Below, one piece after another: positions 11,431-24,681 of a stretch of 64,000 bases of DNA (the stretch's first letter is position 1; each line of letters opens with the position of its first letter). The stretch is taken from NCBI GenBank assembly GCA_023525715.1, contig CM042009.1, forward strand, positions 126,281,319-126,345,318, in the 5' to 3' direction. The position numbers and the translations under genes were made by a program. This DNA is from Cichorium intybus (Eukaryota; Streptophyta; Magnoliopsida; Asterales; Asteraceae). Below the pieces are notes generated by a model. The model was not told the DNA's origin, made no database searches, and was given only the letters and a program-made list of their open reading frames with translations.

Positions 11431-12186
11431 TGCCCGGGCACGACCAAATATTTTACAAACAAACCATAAGTAGGGGTATTAGTTAATACAATACGAGTAC
11501 AAGCGTATCACGAAGTACAATACATAAAATATTATACATTCTTCAAGCCGGGTCGTCACTTCAAATACTAAGTCCTCAGTCACGGACTTTATCTTTTCCC
11601 TTGGCGGGATCACGCTCACCTGCAGGGACATATCAATAAAACCGTGAGCTATAAAGCCCAATGAGTAATCAAATCAAATATAACATGTATAAGAATAAAA
11701 TTCTCTATACAAAATCAAATATGCATTCTCATGCAACACAAAATCATATATGGCTCACGGGTTTATCCCGTTTTTTCCTAGACTCACGGCTCCGTTCTTG
11801 TCATCTCGATGACTCACGGCTTACCCGGTATTGTCTTATATAAGTTTGACTCACAGCTCCGTTCTTGTCTATTATAGACTCACGGCTTATCTGGTATTGT
11901 CATATCATTCATTTTTATTGACTCACAGCTCCGTTCTTGTTTATATCAGACTCACGGCTTATCTGGTATTGTCATATATCAAATCATATAATCTGTCATT
12001 TTCGTCCCCAAAACAATTTCCATCTGCAGCTGCTCATTTAATATCTATCACATCGGATAACAGTGAGATTACTCACCTTGGTGATTGCTACAACTAGCTC
12101 TTGTTATTTCTTGCCTTCCAATGTAGTCCGTAAGACTTTGTCCCGTACCTATAATTTCGTTTATTTTTAAAATGATTATAGGTTAA

Positions 12187-14187
12187 TGACAACGCTATCG
12201 GCACACGCGTCAAAAACAATTTATAACCCACTTTTACTACGTAGATAGGGCAAGCGGGGTCGAGTCCAAGGATTTAGTGGTTAACTTTTAACGAGTTGTA
12301 AAGTAAATATTGACGGTGATGGTAAAAATATTGAAATTGTAACTTGAGAATAGAGAAAGAATTACTTCCGATTTAGTTATCAACAATTAGTTTCACATGT
12401 TTTATTACAATGATTCCGATGTAATTACTTTTACATAATTACAGTTTACTGACAATTACTATTACATGGGTAAATACATAACATGTTGAATCAATTATTT
12501 GTCGTTGTCTAACAATTAAGTAGATTAGGCACAAACAATGGTGTAGCAATATTATGTTTTATCTAGATGATAGTAACGTTACAACTTATTAACATATTAT
12601 TTGGGCACAAAGTATATTAACTGATTATCCGTCTTAGCTCGTTATTTAGGTGAGATAGGTACGAATAATATGTTGGTAATACTATGTCTTGAGAATATGA
12701 TAGCAAGTAGAAGTAGACACAAATGATTCACTAGCTGTATTCAAAGATGTGAAAGTTTAAACGTTACAATAGTAAAACATTTGTTCGGAATCAAAGTAAA
12801 AACATATTACACTAAAGGTTGGATAACATTACCGGAAGTAATCTGAAAAGATTAGCCTTCCATGATGATCGTGGCGATAGTCTTGTTGTTTCTTGACATG
12901 TAACTTGGTGCGTGTATCCTTCGGATGATCTTGAATTACTACTAAAATTACAACCGAGATAGATGATCTATCGGTTCTAAACAACTAACTAAGATATATT
13001 TTGAACTATTACAACTAATTGAAGTAATTTTCTGAGAATTGGAGTGAATTGATGTAAATTGGTGTATATGGGTCTCTAAATCCGTGCATAGAGAGCTTCT
13101 ATTTATACTGGCTGAGCACAGTGCTCGCGTCGCGACCATAAGGCCCGTCGCATCACTAGGGTGCGTCGAGTGTTGCTTTTGGTCGGCCACTGGTCTGGCT
13201 AGTGTGTTGTGTTGGTAGTCTCGCGACCAAGAAGTTGGTATTGTCGCGTCCTTGTCTTCGCGTCGCGACCACGGCCTCCGTCGCGGCGCGATTGCTATAG
13301 GCTTTTGGGTCTTCTGCTTTGCTTCTCTTCACGTCGCGACACAGAGTCTGTCAAGTCGCGATTGCTGTAATTTTTATGTGTTTTTGGTATTTTTGGTCTT
13401 AAGTTTGGAGCGTCACTTCCTCGGGTTTGATTGTTTCATTAGAGTTCTTGGGTCTTGTTCCTGAAAATAAGCCATAAATGTTAACACACAAATCCCTCTT
13501 GTTTTCCTCACACCAGCAGCTCCGGAGAACTCTGTTCAAGTTAAACATGAATCGTAATTCATGTTTAGCCACCTGTTAATATAAGCCTGTTTTGATGTTG
13601 AGCTTATCAGGATTTCCTATGGTAAAAACCATAGTTCTGGCAGATTTGCATCTGCAACACAGCAGTGGGCCGTGATGTGCAGTGTATGAAAGATGAGATA
13701 TTCTCTCGTTAGCTTGCAATTTTTGTGAGGATGTCTGGGGACTAAAGACAAATTAATCATAATTCTATTGAGAGAATTAATGATATCTTAATAGGATTTC
13801 CCCGTGATTTGTGAGATGTTTTCTATGCGAAAAAAAATGGCTGGCTTTGGCTAGTATTGACCCGACAGTAGATCTATTATCACCGCCAGACTTTTGGGAG
13901 TCTGTGGTGTGCATCAGGAGCTGCCGTTGGAATGTGAGCTTTTGCCTGGATGTTGATAAAACATGCATTCTTATATGAAATATGACTGTTTGGTTAACAG
14001 ACGAGGTAGGTTAGACGGATCTGTCTGAACCATATCTGTTATGAAGAAGCATTTTGCATGTTTTAAGGCGGTTTTTGGGTTCTTTTGTTTTGCACGAAAA
14101 TATAGTTTTTGTGTGCCTCTGAGCATCTTTATGCGAGAAAATAGTCTTTAAATGATAGTGTTTTATTGTAAAAATAAAACACTATCA
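12187..14187 (-). mobile_element. Solo LTR inserted in LTR2 (2,001 bp)
   Basis: Insertion flanked by an exact 5-bp duplication GTTAA (12182-12186 and 14188-14192). The homologous Gypsy-2 LTR has one uninterrupted AGGTTAATAATC at this point, which serves as the empty site. In minus orientation it starts TGATAGTG and ends GTTGTCA (TG...CA) and has a TATAAATA box near 13096-13105. Its 3' end (CGACCCCGCTTGCCC ... TTGACGCGTGT) resembles the end of the solo LTR at 36348-37320. No internal region is present, so recombination between two LTRs is the likely origin. Its family is probably Ty3/gypsy. Confidence 0.75.
13542..14187. repeat. Dense cluster of short hairpins in the solo LTR
   Basis: Successive perfect or near-perfect inverted repeats. 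13542-13567 has an 11-bp stem with loop CGTA. 13617-13634 has a 7-bp stem with loop AAAA. 13640-13655 has a 6-bp stem. 13753-13784 is imperfect (ATCATAATTCT / AGAATTAATGAT). 13881-13909 has CACC..CAGACT / AGTCTG.GGTG. 14009-14030 is imperfect. 14153-14187 has a perfect 14-bp stem with 7-nt loop and ends exactly at the insertion boundary. The same hairpins occur in the copy in LTR3 at +8,131. Confidence 0.75.
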
Positions 14188-15254
14188 GTTAACAACCATT
14201 CTAATTGACTCTAATGTAATAGAGTTCAATACAATATCATTATAAATAATGCCTAGATAATAAACTTTACATTTACTATCTTTTTATGAATTTTACTATT
14301 CACCGAGGCATTCGAATCGATCTACAGTGCCCCCCAACTCAATATAAAAATTTTCCCAAACTTTTCAGACCATAACGAGCCTACGGTTCAAGTTTGAGCT
14401 AAATCGGACAAGCCAAACAAAAGTTAGCGATTCTGACCCCCTGCCTTGGAGGCGCACTGCGCCCTGCGCCAGTGCAGCCTCTTGGGCAGTCGCGATTTGT
14501 GCACTGTAGCAAGCAGTTTTGACCCATTAAGTCCTTAATGCTGTTCTTAACCGTTTAGGGTTTATTCCTAGGCTAAAACCTTACATTTTAGCAAGGTTTT
14601 CAACCCTCAAAACCCACTCAATCAATCATATGAAGATTTAGGGTTCTTAGCTCTAACAACCCCAAAACTTCAAATTCCTCAAAAATAACAATCTACTTCC
14701 ATTATCTTGAATTAAGCCCTTATTAGCATGACTTAATGGAAGTATTACATCAATTTAAACACATAATCATAACTACAAATGCAGTTTTGAGTTGCTACAA
14801 AACTCATCAAGAATAACCAAGCTATAACTTGAATTTGTAACCTTTAAAGTTTCCAAATCTTCAATCCAAAGCTAAGAATCGAAATCCAAGTTCAAAGCTT
14901 CAAGAATTCTTCAAGTCCTCTGCAGAAATCGCACATAGAAAACCTCTCCCGTATGTGCCAAAAATCTGCACAAGTCCTACCTTTTATACCTCCAAAAATT
15001 GCATTTTGGTCCTTGAAGTTGCATTTCTAGAACTTTTGCCACAATTTACAAATTAAATGACAAAATCAGATTTTTATAACATTTTAAGTCCAAGACTCAA
15101 AATATTATTACAAAACAAGTCCTTTTCTGTCCAAAAGACCAAATTACCCTTTTAAGGTAAAATGACCAATTTGCCCTTTTTTATTATAATTACAAAATAA
15201 ACATGTTTTGGCGTTACAAATTCTCCCCTCCTTTAAGAGATTTCGTCCCCGAAA

Positions 15255-15926
15255 TCATACAAAAAGTTGAGGGTATTTCTCCCTCATTTCACTTTCGGTC
15301 TCCCACGTCATGTCGGAACCTTTGTGATGACGCCAAAGCACTTTCACCATACTGATCTTCTTATTTCGCAGCTGTCTTATCTTGCGGTCTAATACCCTCT
15401 CGGGTTGTTCCGGATATCTCAACTTTTCATCCACCTCAATTTCAGCAAGAGGTATATGTTGAGACTTATCAAACAAAGTTTTCCTCAAATGGGACACATG
15501 AAATACATCTTGTATACCATGAAGTTCATCAGGTAGCTCCAATCTATACGCCACGGCTCCAACTCTTTGGGATATACGGAAAGGTCCAATGAAACGAGGA
15601 CTCAACTTCCCTTTCTTCCCAAAACGAATTAAGCCTTTCCAAGGGGATACTTTGAGCATTACCATGTCCCCTACTTGGAATTCTATTGGTTTCACTCGTT
15701 TGTCTGCATACTGTTTCCATCGATTCTGAGCTACCTTCAAATTTTCTCGTATTAGTTTGATCTTTTCTTCCGTCTGTGCTACAATTTCGGGTCCAGCCAA
15801 CGGCTTTTCCCCAACTTCAGTCCAGCAAATCGGAGTACGACACGGTGCTCCATACAATGCCTCATACGGGGCCATCTGAATACTGGAATGATAGCTGTTA
15901 TTGTACGCGAATTCTACCAAAGGCAA
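15255..15926 (-). pseudogene. Integrase C-terminus with full chromodomain, unit 2
   Basis: 223 codons: the same domain as 7202-7795 but without the TAG, so the GPF motif (residue 114) and the complete chromodomain-like tail (about 175-223, ending EMREKYPQLFV) are present and stop just before the polypurine tract. This shows the unit 1 stop is a later private mutation. It is still cut off from the integrase core by the shared TGA at 15936-15938. Confidence 0.88.
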
Positions 15927-15935
15927 ATGATCTTC

Positions 15936-16550
15936 TCAGCTTCCACCAAAGTCGATTACACAGGTTCTTAGCATGTCTTCTAAAGTCTGGATAGTTCTTT
16001 CACTTTGACCATCGGTCTGCGGGTGGTATGCAGTACTCATAAGTATTTTTGTACCCAATTGCTTTTGAAGACTCTGCCAAAACCGGGAAGTAAATCTACT
16101 ATCTCGGTCCGATACAATCGATGCTGGAAATGCATGCTGACAAATCACCTCATCTATGTAGATTTTCGCCAGTTGATCTACTCTGTACTTTTCTTTATAT
16201 GGTATGAATTGTGCCGATTTGGTCAATCGATCAACAGTCACCCATATAGAATCATAACCTCGCGGTGTCCGCGGCAACTTCGTCACAAAATCCATAGTAA
16301 TATGGTCCCACTTCTTCTCTGGAACCGACAATGGTTGTATTTCCCCGTACGGTTTTTGATGGTTTGACTTAACTTGCAGACATGTCAAACATCTTTCCAC
16401 ATATCTTCCAATGTCTCTCTTCATTCCAGGCCACCAATACATCGGTTTTAACGTCCGATACATCTTGGTACTGCCCGGATGAACTGCATATCTACAAAAT
16501 GTGCATCTTCTAGAAGGAAATTCCGCGCCTCTCCTTGTTTCGGGACCCAT
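15936..16550 (-). pseudogene. Integrase core, unit 2
   Basis: Same as 7805-8419: zinc-binding H/C residues and DDE (D87, D148, E184) are present, with the shared upstream frameshift (near 16490) and shared terminal TGA. It differs from unit 1 by Q instead of K at residue 164 and S instead of P at residue 75. Confidence 0.88.
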
Positions 16551-17605
16551 ATTCGGCCTCTGAAGGCCTTCAATTTCTGAGCATTTTCTTCCAGATGCTT
16601 CAAATATCCAACCATTCTTTCGCTTTTTACATTCTCCGGCTTACACGCTTCTTCTTGTGCTGAACGAATCAATTCTGGTAACCGGCTTGCTACCCCCATG
16701 CATGCGGATGTAATTTTCAGAGGAACTTCTTTTCGGCTTAGTGCATCTGCCACCACATTCGCCTTGCCAGGGTGGTACAGAATTTCACAATCAAAGTCTT
16801 TCAGCAGACCCATCCACCTTTGCTGTCTCATGTTAAGCTCTTTCTGGTCGAAGGGGTACTTCAGGCTCTTATGATCAGTGTAAATGACAAATTTCACACC
16901 GTATAAATAATGTCTCCACAACTTCAATGCTAAGATCACCGCAGCTAGTTCCAGATCATGAACGGGATACTTCTTCTCGGCGTCTTTTAATTGGCGGGAC
17001 GCATAGGCTATGACCCGACCTTTCTGCATTAGCACACACCCAAGACCAATTCTAGAAGCATCGCTGTAGATCACATACTCTTCTCCGCTTTGTGGTAGTG
17101 CTAACACTGGTGCTTCACATAAAGATTGTTTCAGCTTCTGGAATGCTTCTTGCTGTTTTTCAGCCCACGTGAACTTTTCACCTTTCTTGGTCAACTTGGT
17201 CAACGGAGCAGCTATCGAGGAGAAATTCTCGACAAATCTTCTGTAATAGCCTGCCAAACCAAGAAAACTTCGTACTTCAGTGGGACTTCTAGGCGGTTCC
17301 CATTTCATCACGGCGTCAACCTTTGCTGGATCTACTTTCACCCCGTCGGCATTGATTACATGGCCAAGAAATTGAGCTTCCCTTAGCCAGAATTCACACT
17401 TAGAGAATTTCGTATACAGCTTTTCTTGACAAAGCAGCTCTAACATCTGTCGCAGGTGTACCTCATGTTCAGCTTGGCTTCGAGAATACACCAAGATGTC
17501 ATCAATAAACACTATCACCGAGGTATCAAGGAACGGACGGAACACTCGGTTCATAAGATCCATGAACACGGCTGGAGCATTGGTTAACCCAAAAGGCATC
17601 ACCAA
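16448..17605 (-). pseudogene. RT palm/thumb and RNase H, unit 2
   Basis: 385 codons identical in visible sequence to the unit 1 frame at 8317-9474, with FIDD and all four RNase H catalytic positions. It carries the same frameshifted tail and the same preceding TGA (17624-17626). Confidence 0.88.
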
Positions 17606-17623
17606 AAACTCATAATGACCGTA

Positions 17624-19561
17624 TCACGTTCGAAAAGCTGTCTTCGGAATGTCTGACTCTCTTATCTTCAGCTGATGGTATCCTGACTTCAGGTCAATCT
17701 TGGAAAAGTAGGACGCGCCTTGCAGCTGATCAAACAAGTCATCTATTCTGGGTAGCGGGTACTTGTTCTTGTTCTTCACTTTGATCTTATTTAACTCCCG
17801 ATAGTCAATACACATGCGCATTGACCCATCTTTCTTCTTAACAAACAAGATAGGGGCTCCCCAAGGCGATGTACTCGGTCTGATTAAACCCCTGTCTAAC
17901 AGTTCTTCCAGTTGCTTTCGCAGTTCCACCATCTCTGAAGGTGCTAAACGGTATGGAGCTCGGGCAACATGTGCAGCTCCCGGAATCAGTTCAATCGTGA
18001 ACTCAACCTGTCGATCTGGTGGCAACCCTGGAAGTTCGTCTGGAAACACATCTGGAAATTCGTTAACCACATTCACATTCGTTACCCCCACTTTAATCGG
18101 TTGAGCCACCGATACATAAGCCAAATAAGACACCCCTCCTTTACTGATACAGCTTCGGGCTTGAGCAAAGGAGATAACTGGCATTCTCAACCGAGGTCGC
18201 TCACCCTGTATCTTTATCAACTTCCCATCTGGTGACAGCACTGTGAGGCTTTTATTCATACAGTCCATGTTAGCATAATTCGTTGCCAACCAATCCATTC
18301 CCACAATTACACCAAATTCATTGGTAGTCATCGGCTTCAAATCTATAGGGAAAACGGTCCCGTAGATTTTAAGCTGACAACCCTCCAGGTGTTCGGAAAC
18401 CCAATCATATCTACCGTCTGCTACAGCTACTTCCAAGCTTTCCTCCATTGGGGTTAACGGTACATTCAAGCGAGACATCAGGGACTCCGACACAAAACAG
18501 TGTGTAGCCCCCGGATCAAAAATAACATATACAGGTATGGAATCGATAGTGAAGATACCTGTCACCACATCTGTCTTCTTACGGGCTTCCTCCACAGTCA
18601 TCTGGAAAGCTCGCGAGGCCACTGGTCGTCCCCTGTTCTTCGGCTCTTCTTTCTTTCCCACTTGATCATCTCTGGGTCTTTCACTGAATAATCCAGATTT
18701 CAGTTGGGGACAGTTTGGACGAATGTGATCCGTAGCTCCACATTGGTAGCATCTTCGCTCCGCCCGACACTCTCGTGTAGAATGACCCGTTTTTCCACAG
18801 TTTCGGCAGCTAACTGACCCAGTGTCACCGCGACAGCTGCCCGTGTGCCTTTTTCTGCACTTTTCACACCACCTTCCTTCGTCTTTCTGGCTTTTACCCT
18901 TAGACCCGGTTTGTTGCGACTTTTTCTGAGGCGTCCAACTTTGGTCCTCCGCCTTTCTTTTCATTTCCATGGATTTCTTTTCATCATCTTGTCGCTTCAA
19001 TTCTGTCTCCCTTTCTGTGGCTCGATCCACCACTTGTCGGAAGGTAGGTAGTTTCAGTGGTTGCACAATTTCTCTAATTCGGGTTGTCAACCCCCAAACA
19101 TACATATCAATCTTCCTCTTTTCAGTACTGACATGATGTTCTGCAAATCTTGCTTTCTCCAGAAAGCTAAGAGTGTATTCTTGAACAGATCGGGAACCCT
19201 GTTCCATGTGCAGGAATTCATCCTCCAGTTTCTTTATAGCTACCTCGGAACAATACTCTTCATTGAATTTAATCTTGAATTGTTCCCAAGACACAGATTG
19301 GGTTGGATCAAGATTCAGAGACTTGTAGCAAATTTGCCACCAATGTAGTGCACTGCTTGTGAGTTGGTTTGTGGCGAATTCTACCTTGTCATTATCAGCA
19401 CATTTGCTGACTCGAAATACTTTCTCAATATGCATAATCCATTCCATAGCTTTAACTGGATCATCTGTCCCCGAGAATTCCTTTGGTTTACAACCAAGGA
19501 AGGCCTTGTAAGTACACCCAACTTTCTTTGTAGAGACTTCCCCACCTTGAGTTTCTTTCAC
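17624..19561 (-). pseudogene. Gag, protease and RT N-terminus, unit 2
   Basis: 645 codons with the domain order of unit 1: gag, two CCHC knuckles, the DPGAT protease motif and the RT start. Differences seen are I for T at residue 151 and E for D at residue 373. It has the same missing gag ATG and the same fusion to LTR sequence at about 19573. Confidence 0.88.
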
Positions 19562-19573
19562 TGCCCGGGCACG

Positions 19574-22500
19574 ACCAAATATTTTACAAACAAACCATAA
19601 GTAGGGGTATTAGTTAATACAATACGAGTACAAGCGTATCACGAAGTACAATACATAAAATATTATACATTCTTCAAGCCGGGTCGTCACTTCAAATACT
19701 AAGTCCTCAGTCACGGACTTTATCTTTTCCCTTGGCGGGATCACGCTCACCTGCAGGGACATATCAATAAAACCGTGAGCTATAAAGCCCAATGAGTAAT
19801 CAAATCAAATATAACATGTATAAGAATAAAATTCTCTATACAAAATCAAATATGCATTCTCATGCAACACAAAATCATATATGGCTCACGGGTTTATCCC
19901 GTTTTTTCCTAGACTCACGGCTCCGTTCTTGTCATCTCGATGACTCACGGCTTACCCGGTATTGTCTTATATAAGTTTGACTCACAGCTCCGTTCTTGTC
20001 TATTATAGACTCACGGCTTATCTGGTATTGTCATATCATTCATTTTTATTGACTCACAGCTCCGTTCTTGTTTATATCAGACTCACGGCTTATCTGGTAT
20101 TGTCATATATCAAATCATATAATCTGTCATTTTCGTCCCCAAAACAATTTCCATCTGCAGCTGCTCATTTAATATCTATCACATCGGATAACAGTGAGAT
20201 TACTCACCTTGGTGATTGCTACAACTAGCTCTTGTTATTTCTTGCCTTCCAATGTAGTCCGTAAGACTTTGTCCCGTACCTATAATTTCGTTTATTTTTA
20301 AAATGATTATAGGTTAATGACAACGCTATCGGCACACGCGTCAAAAACAATTTATAACCCACTTTTACTACGTAGATAGGGCAAGCGGGGTCGAGTCCAA
20401 GGATTTAGTGGTTAACTTTTAACGAGTTGTAAAGTAAATATTGACGGTGATGGTAAAAATATTGAAATTGTAACTTGAGAATAGAGAAAGAATTACTTCC
20501 GGTTTAGTTATCAACAATTAGTTTCACATGTTTTATTACAATGATTCCGATGTAATTACTTTTACATAATTACAGTTTACTGACAATTACTATTACATGG
20601 GTAAATACATAACATGTTGAATCAATTATTTTTCGTTGTCTAACAATTAAGTAGATTAGGCACAAACAATGGTGTAGCAATATTATGTTTTATCTAGATG
20701 ATAGTAACGTTACAACTTATTAACATATTATTTGGGCACAAAGTATATTAACTGATTATCCGTCTTAGCTCGTTATTTAGGTGAGATAGGTACGAATAAT
20801 ATGTTGGTAATACTATGTCTTGAGAATATGATAGCAAGTAGAAGTAGACACAAATGATTCACTAGCTGTATTCAAAGATGTGAAAGTTTAAACGTTACAA
20901 TAGTAAAACATTTGTTCGGAATCAAAGTAAAAACATATTACACTAAAGGTTGGATAACATTACCGGAAGTAATCTGAAAAGATTAGCCTTCCATGATGAT
21001 CGTGGCGATAGTCTTGTTGTTTCTTGACATGTAACTTGGTGCGTGTATCCTTCGGATGATCTTGAATTACTACTAAAATTACAACCGAGATAGATGATCT
21101 ATCGGTTCTAAACAACTAACTAAGATATATTTTGAACTATTACAACTAATTGAAGTAATTTTCTGAGAATTGGAGTGAATTGATGTAAATTGGTGTATAT
21201 GGGTCTCTAAATCCGTGCATAGAGAGCTTCTATTTATACTGGCTGAGCACAGTGCTCGCGTCGCGACCATAAGGCCCGTCGCGTCACTAGGGTGCGTCGA
21301 GTGTTGCTTTTGGTCGGCCACTGGTCTGGCTAGTGCGTTGTGTTGGTAGTCTCGCGACCAAGAAGTTGGTATTGTCGCGTCCTTGTCTTCGCGTCGCGAC
21401 CACGGCCTCCGTCGCGGCGCGATTGCTGTAGGCTTTTGGGTCTTCTGCTTTGCTTCTCTTCACGTCGCGACACAGAGTCTGTCAAGTCGCGATTGCTGTA
21501 ATTTTTATGTGTTTTTGGTATTTTTGGTCTTAAGTTTGGAGCGTCACTTCCTCGGGTTTGATTGTTTCATTAGAGTTCTTGGGTCTTGTTCCTGAAAATA
21601 AGCCATAAATGTTAACACACAAATCCCTCTTGTTTTCCTCACACCAGCAGCTCCGGAGAACTCTGTTCAAGTTAAACATGAATCGTAATTCATGTTTAGC
21701 CACCTGTTAATATAAGCCTGTTTTGATGTTGAGCTTATCAGGATTTCCTATGGTAAAAACCATAGTTCTGGCAGATTTGCATCTGCAACACAGCAGTGGG
21801 CCGTGATGTGCAGTGTATGAAAGATGAGATATTCTCTCGTTAGCTTGCAATTTTTGTGAGGATGTCTGGGGACTAAAGACAAATTAATCATAATTCTATT
21901 GAGAGAATTAATGATATCTTAATAGGATTTCCCCGTGATTTGTGAGATGTTTTCTATGCGAAAAAAAATGGCTGGCTTTGGCTAGTATTGACCCGACAGT
22001 AGATCTATTATCACCGCCAGACTTTTGGGAGTCTGTGGTGTGCATCAGGAGCTGCCGTTGGAATGTGAGCTTTTGCCTGGATGTTGATAAAACATGCATT
22101 CTTATATGAAATATGACTGTTTGGTTAACAGACGAGGTAGGTTAGACGGATCTGTCTGAACCATATCTGTTATGAAGAAGCATTTTGCATGTTTTAAGGC
22201 GGTTTTTGGGTTCTTTTGTTTTGCACGAAAATATAGTTTTTGTGTGCCTCTGAGCATCTTTATGCGAGAAAATAGTCTTTAAATGATAGTGTTTTATTGT
22301 AAAAATAAAACACTATCAGTTAACAACCATTCTAATTGACTCTAATGTAATAGAGTTCAATACAATATCATTATAAATAATGCCTAGATAATAAACTTTA
22401 CATTTACTATCTTTTTATGAATTTTACTATTCACCGAGGCATTCGAATCGATCTACAGTGCCCCCCAACTCAATATAAAAATTTTCCCAAACTTTTCAGA

Positions 22501-23349
22501 CCATAACGAGCCTACGGTTCAAGTTTGAGCTAAATCGGACAAGCCAAACAAAAGTTAGCGATTCTGACCCCCTGCCTTGGAGGCGCACTGCGCCCTGCGC
22601 CAGTGCAGCCTCTTGGGCAGTCGCGATTTGTGCACTGTAGCAAGCAGTTTTGACCCATTAAGTCCTTAATGCTGTTCTTAACCGTTTAGGGTTTATTCCT
22701 AGGCTAAAACCTTACATTTTAGCAAGGTTTTTAACCCTCAAAACCCACTCAATCAATCATATGAAGATTTAGGGTTCTTAGCTCTAACAACCCCAAAACT
22801 TCAAATTCCTTAAAAATAACAATCTACTTCCATTATCTTGAATTAAGCCCTTATTAGCATGACTTAATGGAAGTATTACATCAATTTAAACACATAATCA
22901 TAACTGCAAATGCAGTTTTGAGTTGCTACAAAACTCATCAAGAATAACCAAGCTATAACTTGAATTTGTAACCTTTAAAGTTTCCAAATCTTCAATCCAA
23001 AGCTAAGAATCGAAATCCAAGTTCAAAGCTTCAAGAATTCTTCAAGTCCTCTGCAGAAATCGCACATAGAAAACCTCTCCCGTATGTGCCAAAAATCTGC
23101 ACAAGTCCTACCTTTTATACCTCCAAAAATTGCATTTTGGTCCTTGAAGTTGCATTTCTAGAACTTTTGCCACAATTTACAAATTAAATGACAAAATCAG
23201 ATTTTTATAACATTTTAAGTCCAAGACTCAAAATATTATTACAAAACAAGTCCTTTTCTGTCCAAAAGACCAAATTACCCTTTTAAGGTAAAATGACCAA
23301 TTTGCCCTTTTTTATTATAATTACAAAATAAACATGTTTTGGCGTTACA
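19574..23349 (-). repeat. Inner array LTR3, fused directly to gag
   Basis: Same length and structure as LTR2, including the 52-bp loss, absence of primer binding site, and the solo-LTR insertion. By eye about 8-10 substitutions separate LTR2 and LTR3 over 3.8 kb (for example near 20502, 20632, 21282 and 22732). Confidence 0.85.
20318..22318 (-). mobile_element. Solo LTR inserted in LTR3 (duplicate of 12187-14187)
   Basis: Same 2,001-bp insert with GTTAA at 20313-20317 and 22319-22323. Its position is exactly 8,131 bp from the first copy, so it was copied with the unit rather than inserted twice. The hairpin cluster is repeated at about 21673-22318. Confidence 0.75.
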
Positions 23350-23385
23350 AATTCTCCCCTCCTTTAAGAGATTTCGTCCCCGAAA

Positions 23386-24057
23386 TCATACAAAAAGTTG
23401 AGGGTATTTCTCCCTCATTTCACTTTCGGTCTCCCACGTCATGTCGGAACCTTTGTGATGACGCCAAAGCACTTTCACCATACTGATCTTCTTATTTCGC
23501 AGCTGTCTTATCTTGCGGTCTAATACCCTCTCGGGTTGTTCCGGATATCTCAACTTTTCATCCACCTCAATTTCAGCAAGAGGTATATGTTGAGACTTAT
23601 CAAACAAAGTTTTCCTCAAATGGGACACATGAAATACATCTTGTATACCATGAAGTTCATCAGGTAGCTCCAATCTATACGCCACGGCTCCAACTCTTTG
23701 GGATATACGGAAAGGTCCAATGAAACGAGGACTCAACTTCCCTTTCTTCCCAAAACGAATTAAGCCTTTCCAAGGGGATACTTTGAGCATTACCATGTCC
23801 CCTACTTGGAATTCTATTGGTTTCACTCGTTTGTCTGCATACTGTTTCCATCGATTCTGAGCTACCTTCAAATTTTCTCGTATTAGTTTGATCTTTTCTT
23901 CCGTCTGTGCTACAATTTCGGGTCCAGCCAACGGCTTTTCCCCAACTTCAGTCCAGCAAATCGGAGTACGACACGGTGCTCCATACAATGCCTCATACGG
24001 GGCCATCTGAATACTGGAATGATAGCTGTTATTGTACGCGAATTCTACCAAAGGCAA
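23386..24057 (-). pseudogene. Integrase C-terminus with chromodomain, unit 3
   Basis: 223 codons matching unit 2, with GPF and the full chromodomain-like tail. It is separated from the core by the shared TGA (24067-24069). Confidence 0.87.
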
Positions 24058-24066
24058 ATGATCTTC

Positions 24067-24681
24067 TCAGCTTCCACCAAAGTCGATTACACAGGTTCTT
24101 AGCATGTCTTCTAAAGTCTGGATAGTTCTTTCACTTTGACCATCGGTCTGCGGGTGGTATGCAGTACTCATAAGTATTTTTGTACCCAATTGCTTTTGAA
24201 GACTCTGCCAAAACCGGGAAGTAAATCTACTATCTCGGTCCGATACAATCGATGCTGGAAATGCATGCTGACAAATCACCTCATCTATGTAGATTTTCGC
24301 CAGTTGATCTACTCTGTACTTTTCTTTATATGGTATGAATTGTGCCGATTTGGTCAATCGATCAACAGTCACCCATATAGAATCATAACCTCGCGGTGTC
24401 CGCGGCAACTTCGTCACAAAATCCATAGTAATATGGTCCCACTTCTTCTCTGGAACCGGCAATGGTTGTATTTCCCCGTACGGTTTTTGATGGTTTGACT
24501 TAACTTGCAGACATGTCAAACATCTTTCCACATATCTTCCAATGTCTCTCTTCATTCCAGGCCACCAATACATCGGTTTTAACGTCCGATACATCTTGGT
24601 ACTGCCCGGATGAACTGCATATCTACAAAATGTGCATCTTCTAGAAGGAAATTCCGCGCCTCTCCTTGTTTCGGGACCCAT
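24067..24681 (-). pseudogene. Integrase core, unit 3
   Basis: 204 codons with the DDE triad as in units 1 and 2. It has Q at residue 164 (like unit 2) and P at residue 75 (like unit 1). It carries the shared frameshift near 24620 and the shared terminal TGA. Confidence 0.87.

Larger units (their letters stand above)
11443..15218 (-). repeat. Inner array LTR2, fused directly to gag
   Basis: 3,776-bp LTR between gag-pol 1 and gag-pol 2. Its right end is normal (GGCGTTACA at 15218, then the unit 2 polypurine tract). At the other end the outer 52 bp seen in LTR1 are missing and the LTR runs straight into gag at about 11442, without primer binding site or leader. It contains a 2,001-bp solo-LTR insertion (12187-14187). 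Without that it would be about 1.8 kb, collinear in many blocks with the 2.54-kb Gypsy-2 LTR, including the CTCCAAGCAGG/GCGCACTGCGCC region near 14450. Confidence 0.85.

Noticed and set aside
7645..11469. Many plus-strand open frames of 60-120 codons opposite the array gag-pol (and at +8,131 and +16,262)
   Set aside because: They are shadows of the minus-strand polyprotein; none has a domain and they repeat only because the array repeats.
12948..13464. Short frames in the solo LTR (repeated at +8,131)
   Set aside because: No similarity to proteins; duplicated only by the array; the sequence is explained as LTR promoter and R/U5 regions.
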